NCBI GenBank assembly: GCA_951802195.1
Contig: OX637621.1
Coordinates: 620,001 to 684,000 of the forward strand
Origin: Tausonia pullulans
Lineage: Eukaryota > Basidiomycota > Tremellomycetes > Cystofilobasidiales > Mrakiaceae
DNA: 64,000 bases
Direction: 5' to 3'
Of this stretch, positions 35,411 through 53,796 are shown piece after piece. The translations under genes and the position numbers were made by a program. Under the pieces are notes generated by a model, which ran no database searches, was not told where the DNA came from, and was given only the letters and a program-made list of their open reading frames with translations. Position 1 is the first letter of the stretch. Every line of letters begins with the position of its first letter.

Positions 35411-37113
35411 CTAGAACCGCGACTTTTCGTCGACAAAAGCCCGGACCTGGAGAAATTGGGAAAGAGGGTTCAGTCAGTCACACACGAAGGGCTGAGAGAT
35501 GCGACGCGTTACTCACGTATTCATTCATCTTTCGCCGGCCGTTGCGTTCTGTCCGCCAGATCCACCAGATAACCCCGCCCGCAATGGCCGCGGCGCATGT
35601 TGCACCAACGGTGATTCCAGCAATGCGTCGCGTCCGGGCGTTACTGTTAGAGAGAGCGAAGCGTCAGGGCCTGACGTTCCACGGGCGAACGAGCGACGCG
35701 ATACGCACTTTGTCGGACCTAGCACGACGACATAGTCCACATCGAGTTTAGTCCCATCCACATCCGTCACAACGAGCTCATGGAAGGCATCTTTGTCGTA
35801 TCCGGACCCGAAGAAGAGGAGCTGCTGAGTGAAACCCCGGCGAGACTTGCCGTCGAAGGGGCCCACGATCGGTCCACCGTCGACTTGGACGGTGTACAAG
35901 CCATGGTCGGGCTGGACGGAGCCAAAGAGATAGACGGCTGAGCCGGTGAAGTTGACAGTTGCGGTGGCGCCCTTGTCCTGGGTGTAGGTCGAGGTTTGGA
36001 GGTAGGTTCCCTGTGGTCTCGAGGATCGGCGTCAGCGCGAGTGAGAGCGAACGCAGAAGACAACAACGCACAGCAGAGGCAGCAGCACCGGTACCCCAAG
36101 CGCCCTTGAACCGCCAATGGCTCAGGTCCGCGTCATCGTACGTGATGTTGGCCTGGCCGTTCGTAGGGACGGTCACTGGGCAGAGGTTCAATCGCGTCAG
36201 TAACGCGCATCTCACGAGCATGCCACGAGCGACTCACGGATGACTTCGCTAATGCTCGCCCACGACGAAGCGTCCGCCGCCGTCATGTTGAAGGTGAGCG
36301 TGTGCTCCTTGTCGCTGTCCAGGCTGGAGAAGGACCCGAGAAGGTCACCGAGCTGGCCGGAGCCACCCGAGCTTGAGGGATCCAGGCCGTCAACCGCGAG
36401 ATTGAAGGCTGCCGCGCCAGCCGTCGTACCGTGAACCTATGATATACATGAGCATATCAGCCAGAATACATAAAGCGCGCACAGCGAGAGGTGGTCACGC
36501 ACGGAAACAGCGGTGCCTGTGGACGAAGAGCGCACGCGAATGTGACGTGAGGTTCAATACGAGGGAGGCCGCCGGAGGGAGTATCAGCTTGAGACGCAGA
36601 AGAGCAGTGTCTATTTTATGCCTCGGGGATACATCTATGCACCGTTGAAAGTCAGCGCCATGGAGCTGTTGCCCGCGCTGGTCCACCGGAACGCGTCCGA
36701 TGTCGATGAGTCCGCACCGAGGGGCGACGTCGCGCCTAACTGGAGGGCAGTACCTGAAGCATTCCAGCCGGCCGTCGGAAGGCCATCGGCGTAGGGATAC
36801 CAGTGGAGGAAGGGGGAGGTGAAGGGGACAGCGACTTGGCTGAATGACCGGTGGAACGGGAGATAGCAACAGAGAACGCGCGCGGTCAGTTGAAGCAAGC
36901 GAGGCGGCTGACAAGGGCGGTCCTCTGAGCTAGCTTGCTGGCCAGATCAAGAGAGACGCTTATAGGATACCAAACATACACCGACATGCCGGGATTGAGT
37001 TTGAAGGGAGCCGCCAAGGAAAGAGTCAAGGCGTGGGGGAGAAGGTCGACAGCGAGGTTCGAGGGATGGTGACACCTCGAACGCGTGCGATGTTCAGGGC
37101 TTGCCTCACTCAC
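35411..37113 (-). CDS. Membrane-anchored beta-sandwich glycoprotein, function unknown; 5' end uncertain
   Basis: I do not recognise a named gene. Three beta-rich blocks carry N-glycosylation sequons and aromatic strands: SPFLHWYPYADG...AGWNASGTAL (36770-36840), TLTFNMTAADASSW (36250-36310), and ITYDDADLSHWRFKG...ATVNFTGSAVYLFGSVQPDHG then YTVQVDGGPIVGPFDG. This pair resembles the sandwich domains of basidiomycete surface proteins with a single C-terminal helix. The helix is IAGITVGATCAAAIAGGVIWWIW (about 35570-35640), followed by a short tail KMNEYVRAFVDEKSRF ending at 35411. The most upstream exon I can suggest (NLAVDLLPHALTLSLAAPFK, to about 37113) begins without an ATG or signal peptide, so the true first exon may lie further upstream. 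Confidence 0.6.
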
Positions 37114-37525
37114 TTCAGCTCAAGCCTGGCCAGCTGTCTTTGCCATGTTATCATCCCTGGCTCTTTCTCACCGCGAAAAGACTCAGGCTTGCTGTTCGTA
37201 TCTCATGACAATATCTCGTGGTCAAGTCAGACTGCGATAATGATGGCATGACGACCACGAGCGGGCGGTGGCTGGCTGAGAACGAAACTGGCCTTTTCGA
37301 GACCTTCACGCTTCTAAACACCTATAATCGGGGTCTGCCCAAGCCTCACCCTCTCTCGCGCTCGCCCCATCTGCGGAGACTCTCAGATCAGAGCTATCAA
37401 CGCGAGCACCATCCCGGCACAACACCCTCCCCTCACGTGTGTCTCGCTCGTCTCGCCGTTTGACGTCACTCGCTCGTCCAACCTCACCCCCGAGCCCGCC
37501 CCCGCCCCCTTGCCCAGCCTGGACC

Positions 37526-40500
37526 ATGGCAGGACGAGAGACGCAACCCTACGGGACAGCCTCTGACTTCTCGTATCCAAGACACCCATTGCCTGGCTCG
37601 CCAAATTGGTCGTCGTGGCCGCCGCCGCCTCCTTCCTCCTCGGCCCAACAGTCGGCGGCAACGTCAGCTGGCTTCGCGCCCTTGGCCGGACCGTCAACGT
37701 CAACGTCAGCCGCTTCGATGGCGACGCCCAGTGGCTCCTCGCAGCCTTCAAGCTATCGTCCGAACACCTCTCAGGAGGGCGAGGTCTACGACGAAGGGGT
37801 GAAAAAGACGAGTCCTGGGTTCCTCATCCCTCCGCCGCCGCCTCTTCTCCCAGGCATGCCTCGCCCCACCCTTGCCAGAATCAGCGGTCCTCCTCCACCT
37901 CTCCCGCCGCATGCCTTTCCTCCCTTCCCACCGACACATCGCCCTGCCAGGTCTATATCCCCCCTCCCCCTAGGCATGACCCCTCCACCTCCCCCTCTGG
38001 CCCCGCCTCCGCCTCCGCCTCCCCCTCCCCCTCCGCCTCCACCACCGCCGCCAGAAGTCTTCCTGGCCGCGAAAACCCAACCGCCCGCGGGATTCCGACC
38101 ATCTTCGCTTGTCCTTCCTAATGCTGTGGAGGCGGCCCCTCGGGTCAGCGTAGAGAAGCTCGACAAGCTGGCTGTATCGACGACAACAAGCAGCAAGCCT
38201 GGGGATTCAGTGTTGGAGGGCGCGACCCTTCTCGGTAGTCAGTCCGGTCCTCATATCATTCCTTCGCTGCCCTGAGTTGATCGCTGACTGTTTCTGAAAC
38301 TCTGTCCTCTCGCGCATCTTACAGTCAGCGAAGGGGCCTACGCCGAGATGCGTACGCTTCTCATCGAGCTCCTCTCATGGGGTATCCCGCCCGAGGCGTT
38401 CGTCCAGCTCGGGCTCTCGCGGGAGGCCATCCTCGTCCTCTCGCGCGATCTTCGAATCAGGCTTCCCCAGACGCTGCTCGCCGCCGCCACATCAAGTGAG
38501 CGTGAGCTATTAGCCTTCTTGTCTGCTCAACGATAATTAGCAGACCTCTGACCTGCCACCGTTCGTGGTCTGTCCTCACGTGCAGCTGTTGCGGCTCGAC
38601 GAACCTCTTCTGCCTCTTCTCTTGCCCCCCCAAGCCCGAAACGACAGCGTACGGAGGAGTCTGCCGTCGTTGCTATGCCGAGCGACGACGACGAGGACCT
38701 AGTCGAGATGGACATCGACGACGAGGATGAGGTCGAGACTGTCATGCCCCAAGCGGTCCCCTTCTCTTCTCCTCTGCCACTCCCAGCCATCCCCAGTATC
38801 GGGCCAGCTTCTCCCGCCAAGAGCGGCTCAACCATTGAAATTGACTCGTCGTCGTCCTCCCCGGACCATCAGTCGCCGATCGACGTCCGTTCGTCTTCGA
38901 CGAGTCCTCCTCTGCAAGCTTACTTCGACACACCATCTCCACCGCCACCGCCAGAACGCGAGCCTTCGGTCTCATCTCCATCGCCACCGCCAGAACGCGA
39001 GCTTTCGGTCTCATCTCCACCTTCCTCGCCTCAGCCTGTCCTCCCTTTACCGACACACCCCGTTCCCGTCGTCTTCGCTGCGCAAGCCGAGGCTGAGGCT
39101 GAGGCCGACGCCGCAGCCTCTTCCGCTTCTGCCGACATCACGCTAGCTGAAGCCGACGTAGAAACGGAGGCGGATCTTGCAGCTCGGGCAAAGGCTGCGG
39201 TGGCGAGGCACAGACAGGCACTTCTCTTTGCTCGCAAAGCAGCGCTCGATGAGCGTAACGCGGCAGATGAGCAGCGGAGTAGACGGGCGGAGCTAGAGGA
39301 GCGGATCGCTAGGGAGAAGGCTAGCGCCGCTCTTGGAGGGGCGAAGAAAGAAGCGGAGGTGCTGGAAGAGGAGGAGGAGGAAGGCGAGATTGAGGAGGAA
39401 GAGCTGGAGGAGATGGAGCAGCAGGAACAACCGGAGGAGCAAGCCGGCTCTGGACCTCAGATGTTCGAGTCGGAAGAAGGCGAGTTGAACTTCTCGATCG
39501 CGTCCGAGCTCGAGAAGCTCGGCAAAGAGCTCGGAGGCGAGCTTGATGGGGAGCAAATGGAAGTCGACGAACAGCAGCAGCAGCAGCAGGTGGAGGTGAT
39601 CGAGGTGAGCGACGACAGCGAGGTTGAGGAAGGCGAGATTTCAGACGACGAGGAGGTCGACTTCGTTGAGGCAGGGACCATCGAGTGGCGAGACCCAAAA
39701 GAGGAGGCCGCCGCAGTGCGGGCGAAGCTGCTTCGCTCGCGAGTGGGACGCAACGTCACCGTTGCGTCTGTAGCCGGTTCGCCTTCCGGTGACTTCCTGC
39801 CCTCGCCGCCCACACCGCCTTCTCCTCCGCCGGCCGCACCTGCAGCCTCTGCAGCGGCCTTGACATCAGTCTCCGCGCGCCGTGCGGCTTCTCTCAAGCG
39901 CCGTCCAGGCGCTCTCGACCTCATTGACTCTCGGCCCTCCACGGGCTATAATGCTGCTCCGAGTCCGACGGGCTCGTCTAAGAACGGCCCACCCCCCTCC
40001 AAACGACGTCCTACGCCTCTCATCCCTGGGCGGCCACCTCAGCGACTCGTCATCGAAATCTCCGACTCGGAAGGCGGCTCGGACTCGGAGGACGACTCAT
40101 ACAACAAGCTCAGCACCCTCACTGTCTCGACGGGTCCCCCTCGGCTCTCCGGTTCGCCCGCGGCTGGCTTTGCCTTCCCCAACATGTCCGGTTCAATTAC
40201 TCCCGCCGGCGCGGAGCCGCCCTCGCTCGTCGCTGAGAAGGAGCGCGAGATCAAGCGAATGCATGACCTCATCGAGGCGATGGAGCGCCGCCAGCGGAAA
40301 AAGCTCGCCTCAGCTTCGACGGCACCCTCGTCGAGGAGTTCGACGCCGGTGGCGGTGACTCCGGCTCCCGCCTTTCCAACAACGGTTGTAGCCGCTCCGG
40401 ACGTTAAGGCTGACGCGAACGAACTGCTAGGCGCGGTCGCACAGCTGCAGGAGGTTGTCGAGCGGATGGAGGAGGAGCGGGACGAGGAGATGGAGCGCGC

Positions 40501-41840
40501 GAGAGAGCAGGAGGCAGCTGTTACCGCCATTGCGGCTATCGCTGCCGGCATCATTCCTGACGGAGAGAAGTCGCCGTGTGAGTCAAACGCTCTACTTGCG
40601 GATGTTGTTCGTTGACTTGGTCCTGACTGAAATGGCTCATTTTGACACCGCCTTCAGCCGTATTACCGACAACGTTCACGGCTGATGGGATACGTACGGG
40701 TTACTGTGCGCTGCTCGCTTCATCTTGTCGTCCTCCTTTCTACTCAGGTTCCGCTGACCCTTTACCTCCCCAGCAAATGGCACAGGCGCGAGCGAGGGCG
40801 AGTCGGCTTCTCAGCGGCACTCTTTTGACCTTGCTAGATTCCGGCAGCTTACCTTCCCTTTCTTCCATGGCATAGGACCCCCTGAGGAGGACTTACAGGG
40901 CGAGTTCGTCGCCATGTCTAACGTCTGCCTCGGCTGCTGACACTTGGTGTCTCTAGTTCTCGGATTTTCCAAGGTGGGACGAAGCAGAATGCAGCGCACA
41001 AAACCCTTTCGTCGACAGGCGGCGTCGAGCAAGACGGCGCTGACGTGCGGCTCGTTCTTTCTCATTTTTCCTTTTTATTTGGCACCCGGGTTTGTACGCG
41101 TTATGCGCGTTGACCGTCCTTTCGACAGATGCCGGTTCCCGACGCAGTCGCTACCGCCAGCTCGACGTCTTTGGGTGGTGATGAAGACTTGCCTTTCCCT
41201 GCAGTGGTCCGTTTTCGGCTTGCTCCTCACCTTCGCGTCTTCGTTGATTCACCTTTCTTCCACTATCACTCCTGAAGCAGACTTACATATCTCCGCTAGC
41301 ATCTTTCGCCTCCTCTTTGCACTCGCCCGTTCAGCCTCTTCCTTCCTCTTCTAGCAGCTCGGCCATCAACACAGCGGGCAAGCCCAAGAAGCTTGCGGCG
41401 ACCCAGCTCGTTACGGATGCCCAACTTACCCAGCTCCGAGCCAAGGCGATTCAAGCGCGTGGGGTCGACCCGACGCGACGACTCTGTCGGTACGAGCAAG
41501 CCGGCGGGTCCTGCCATGACGCTTCGTGCAAGGAGGTCCACTTCCATGATCTTGACCCAACAGGTTCTTGCGTCTTTCTCTCTTCTTCGCGTCGTCCCCC
41601 TCCCCCACTACGCCGGCCCACCTTACTCTTCCTTATGTCTCTTTCATTAACTCAGACGATGAAGTCGTCGACTTTCTCCTTACAACCTTCGGCAAACTCG
41701 ATCCAGCGCTCGACCTCGAGCGCACCCGCACTGTCGTGAAGGCTGCCCGAGAAAGCATAGCCACCTCAAACAAAGCCGACGCGCTTGGCTACCGACAGTT
41801 CGTCCGAAGAGCGGCCGCTGTGCTCAACAGCAGTTTGTAG
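37526..41840 (+). CDS. Red1/ZFC3H1-like protein with C-terminal zf-C3H1 finger
   Basis: Large low-complexity nuclear-type protein. It opens with a long proline-rich region including an uninterrupted poly-Pro run (about 37990-38050), then a short globular block (YAEMRTLLIELLSWGIPPEAFVQLGLSREAI, 38340-38440). Acidic and coiled segments follow: AARAKAAVARHRQALLFARK, a Glu-rich stretch near 39360-39440, and repeated EGEIxDDEE-like motifs. A heptad-like helix (EREIKRMHDLIEAMERRQRKK, about 40235-40300) and another (LQEVVERMEEERDEEMERA) come next. Near the end is LCRYEQAGGSCHDASCKEVHFHDLDP, a C-x8-C-x4-C-x3-H finger of the type found in fission-yeast Red1 and human ZFC3H1, scaffolds that bring the nuclear exosome to RNA. 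The exons between 40577 and 41350 are not resolved. Confidence 0.68.
38941..39018 (+). repeat. 39 bp tandem duplication inside the Red1-like gene
   Basis: Two adjacent near-identical copies encode PPPPEREPSVSSP-type units, differing mainly at P/L and at one flanking codon. The high identity suggests a recent duplication. Confidence 0.75.
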
Positions 41841-42381
41841 GAGTCCTTTCGCTCTTCTTCCTGCCTTCTCCGCATCTGCATCGCACCGCCGCATTTGGCT
41901 CTGCCTCTTTCCTCCCTACTCTCCCTCTCCCTCCCCGCCCCCTCCTTCCTCCTCTTTTGGATAGTTTCTCCTCTCTCCTCTTCCCTCCTCCACCTACTGG
42001 CATCGCCCACCCTCCATCCCGGGGTGGACCACACTCATCTTTCTCTTATCCGCCGACCTGCAGTGAGCTTCGCTCCCTCTGTTCCTCAAGTTTCGGTCCG
42101 GCCAGCAGCCGCCACAGCGGCTCGACGCGATGCGTCCCTCTTGCGACAAATGACGACCCCCATTCTGGCCGGCACATGTTGGGCGGAAAGACGCAAGCGA
42201 GCATGGAGTACGCTGCTCTCCTTTGTTTGCGCTGGGTGGCGACGGATGATACTAGTATGAATCGTTTTTTTTAAGTTCCATCCTGAGAGAGCAGTGAGAA
42301 GGCAGCTTGAACAAGAGAAAAATGTTACCCAGCTAGCTAGCTGGCAGAGGGCAGACCCCTCCCCCCCCGCTTTCCCCCTCC
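41841..42381. other. Intergenic between convergent Red1-like and arrestin-like genes
   Basis: Mostly pyrimidine-rich on + (CTCCCTCTCCCTCC). It contains a GCTAGCTAGCTAGC palindromic repeat near 42331-42343 and a C run near 42360. No gene is supported. Confidence 0.4.
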
Positions 42382-44250
42382 TCAGGCATAGCCAGGCGGC
42401 AGGTCGTCCCCTCCTCCCGGGGTAGCCTCACCCCCAACGCCCGGCGATGGCTGGGTAGCATCGAAGCTTGGCGGCGGAGGCGTTGGGGCGCCCGAGTCCC
42501 CCGACTGGAAACGGGCCTGGCTCTCATCGAAGCCGGGCGGGGCGTCGTACGGCGTTTCTGCCGGAGGAGCCGCCGACGGAGGAGGGAACCGGGCGAAGGG
42601 AAGCTCAATGGACGCGAGGACGGGGTAGGACGTGGGCGAAGCGGGAGGAGAGAGATGGAGTGAAAGGGAGAGAGTGAACTGGTGGTGCAGGAGGGCGTTA
42701 AGCTTCTTCTAGCGGACTCGGAGGGGAAGGAGACGAGACCTACCATGCGCGAGAGGTTTGGCAGAGAGAGGGAACCAGTGGCCGATGAACGGTCGTAAGA
42801 CGAAGGGAGGGCATGAGCAAAATTGAGCTCGACATGCGTAGTTAGACCCTCGGGAGAGGAAAGGCTCGGGTGTGCTGAAGCGAGGTTGATATCGGCCTTG
42901 CTCCGAAGAGCAATCTGCGAGCAGGCGGCAATCTGATCAGGACAAGAGGCGACGGGGCGCAGGCGTACGTTCGACGTACCTTCGGCTCTTGAGTCGTCTC
43001 GATATCAAGAGTTGCTTCCAGGTTTTGAATTGTGAAAGTGTCCTGCTTCATCAAGCTCGAAGGAGAGGCGGAAGCGTCCTCCTGCTTCTTGCCGAGACCG
43101 AAGAGGTTGGCCACCTTGTGAAGGCCATCAGACGCCTTGGAGTGCGCCGGAGCTAGGCGGTATTTGAGGGTAACGTCAAGAGGGAGAGCAGGGAGCGAGG
43201 TCGGAAGGGGAAGGGGAGGGGGTTGAATCTGAAAGAGAAGTGAGTGCCCAGGTCAGTCAGACCTCCGCCGCAACTTGCCGTCTTCTTCAGTCGACTCACG
43301 GTGACATCCAGGATCGCAATGACCTTGCCTTCTGGCCCGCCCTTCACCTCAATCTCCTTCTTCCATAGCGCCGCGTCTCCACGGCCCTCCAGTGCATGCA
43401 TCATGGCCTGCACGTCCGGGCCGACCTCGAACGTCACGCGCTCGACACTCTCCAGTTCGCGAGCAACCCGGTGACCCCGAGCATCGACTGGTTCAGTATT
43501 GACCGTTCCTGAGTCGCCTTCATGTGCATAGACAACGACGGCCTCGAGAAGATGCTCGACGCTAGCTGAGGCGCCTCGGAACGACGAGGGAGGGCCGCCA
43601 CCGGGAAGGAGCGAGCGCGCGGAAGCGTTGGCGGAGGCCTTGCCCTTGCCCTCGGCCGGACGGCCGTTGTGCGAGACTTCAATGGAGCTGGTCTTCTCGG
43701 GAAGCGTGATCTCAAACCTGGTAGTAGTCCAGTCGCGTGAGGGGTCAGCTTCCAAGACCAGACGCGAAGGATGAAGACGTAGAGGGGATGTACGCACGGC
43801 CAAGACGTCTCAAGCGCATCACCCCCGCTGGTCGCCGGCATGAGGAGATGGTCCTCCTGGTCCGCAAGCAAAACCTCGACGGTGCCTCCCCGGTGGTACT
43901 CCTGAGAGTCAGGGGATACTTCATGGGTCCCTGAGCCGACGAAGCAAAGTCGCAACGAGATCAGCCTAGGAATCTCCCCAGCTCATTGCCGGGTCGCAAC
44001 CTCGACTGGAAAACGGATTCAATTCACGCGATTCCCAGAACAACTTGAGAGAGACGCTTTCGACATGGACCTTGGCCTTGACGTCGCGCACGCCCTCGAG
44101 GTTCTCGTTGACGAGCGCGACGACTCCTCGAAGGACGTCGCCGGGCCGGTGGAAGGGCAGGCCTCGTGTAGGGGGGTCGAGCCGGATATCGAGAATAAGA
44201 CTCGTAATGGGGTGAGGTACAGGTTTGGTCGCTGCTGTTTGAAAGGTCAT
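42382..44250 (-). CDS. Arrestin-like protein with C-terminal PPGY motif
   Basis: Fungal alpha-arrestins link cargo to Rsp5-type ubiquitin ligases for endocytosis. The start at 44250 gives an arrestin N-domain: DIRLDPPTRGLPFHRPGDVLRGVVALVNE, VKAKVHVESVSLKLFWES, EYHRGGTVEVLLADQEDHLLMPA, and FEITLPEKTSSIEVSHNG. A C-domain follows: SVERVTFEVGPDVQAMM, IALRSKADINLASAHP and THVELNFAHALPS. The last exon uses a frame different from the apparent read-through and reads VLASIELPFARFPPPSA...GGDDLPPGYA, ending at 42382. The terminal PPGY is a WW-domain ligand as in Rsp5 adaptors. Introns lie near 43990-43890, 43800-43730, 43300-43230, 42975-42915 and 42745-42640. Which ART adaptor it corresponds to cannot be decided. 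Confidence 0.75.
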
Positions 44251-44846
44251 GATTGAGGGGAGGGGCGGGGTTTCAGGGAGGGACTACTGTATAGGAAGGA
44301 GATGGGTGCGGGAAGACATGTAGGTCTAGCAGTCCAGGCTTGGCATGCCTGCCGCTCTCGCTCATGGAACGCACCTGCCTCTCTGACGACACCCATAACT
44401 GACCTTGTTCAAAAGCAAGGCAAGAAGGGAAGCGCAAAACAGAGCAGAGTCCACGAGGACCGAGAAGAAAAGACACGAGACACTCAGAGACACGCAAGAG
44501 CAGAAAAGAAGAGATCACAACATGCAGATAGAACGTTACACACATAAATGACGAAACGCAAAAGAAGAGAGCAAAAATACGAATGAAAGGGACGGAATGA
44601 ATGAACGGGATGCAACACACAAGCCACACAGCAGACGAACGAACGGGACAACACGAGACGGGACGGACGAAGGACGGGACAGAGACAACGAACACGGCGC
44701 GGAGGCACGGGCGGTCACTCGGAGTCGGTCCATCTCTTCCTCCTCGTCCAGGAAAAACATTCCGATAGAGGATGAGAGAGAGAGAGGGAATAAAAGTAAC
44801 AAATGAAATGAAGAAATTTTTTGGATGAAAGGAATTCTAATCCAGT
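44251..44846. other. Intergenic between the arrestin-like gene (5') and URA2 (3')
   Basis: Less GC-rich than its neighbours. The 44400-44800 part is A/G-rich on + (GAGAAAAGACACGAGACAC type) and looks like a leader or 3' UTR rather than coding sequence. Confidence 0.4.
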
Positions 44847-52806
<7,960 letters not shown>

Positions 52807-53796
52807 GGTTTGGGTGTTGCTGCAGCCTCGGAGGGGGGGAGGAAGGGGAGGTGGTGAGGGAGAAGGGGGAAGTCGAGGACGGTCAGTAGTTTCTCGGGAG
52901 GCCTTCCAAAAAATGGGCTGAAATGTACGCTGCGCGCGGCGTGGGGGGGCAACCCTTGGGCTCATGCGGGGAACCCGGTCCTTGGGTCGGCCGAGCGGAA
53001 GGAGGGAAGGGGAGGCGACGGAGGCGAGCTGGGTCTAGAGGAAGGGAAGACACTCTTCTCTACACAGGTGGCAAGCGTGAGATACATGAATCTGAGCCTC
53101 ATGACGCAGCCCCTGACGATCCCCGTTAAATGAGCTCGAGCTCCGAGGGCCCGATTTGCTAAGCAGGATGTTCCTTCGGCTCCACACCCATCTCGGTTGA
53201 GAAGCCTTCCCGACTCGGCCGGGTTGCAGGACGAAAACAGGTCTCCAGCCGGCGGTGGGCCCATAGGGAAGAGGACGATTTCAGCAGCGTGACTTTCATC
53301 AGCAGAGGGACTAGGCTCATCAGAAGGCGTTTAGCAATATATCCGAGCTGGTGGCAAGGAGATGGTTAGAACCCAAGGTCAGGAACGAGGGACGGCCGAA
53401 GGGCGCATGATCTCGTGCGTTTGCTCTCTCGCTCGACCTCGCCCGCACCAAGACCGCACAATCAGAAGACTCCTCTCCTTCTTTGCTCCTCCTTTTTGGC
53501 CTTCTATGTTCCTTTGGGTTTTACATTCCGCCTTCTACCATGTCACTCCGTCGGTCAAGACCTCACTTTGACCTCCTACCTTCGAGCTGTCTGCACCGAC
53601 GGCTGTGCAAGCAGACACGCTTCAGGCGGGGAGAGACTGAAGGACCAACAGGATAAAAGGTCGCATTCCAATAAAACCAGCGAGCGACGAGACCCCGCAA
53701 CCATCCGTCAAAGTCGATTCTAATCCCGCCCGTCCTAATAAAATCTTGTACATCATCTCCACGACCACATCTACGTTCACCTGCCATCATGCGACA
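52807..53796. other. Intergenic between URA2 (5') and HOM3 (3')
   Basis: Holds the URA2 promoter and the HOM3 3' region. In frame with URA2 an upstream ATG exists at 52965 (see findings). The remainder contains short open frames without motifs. Confidence 0.4.
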
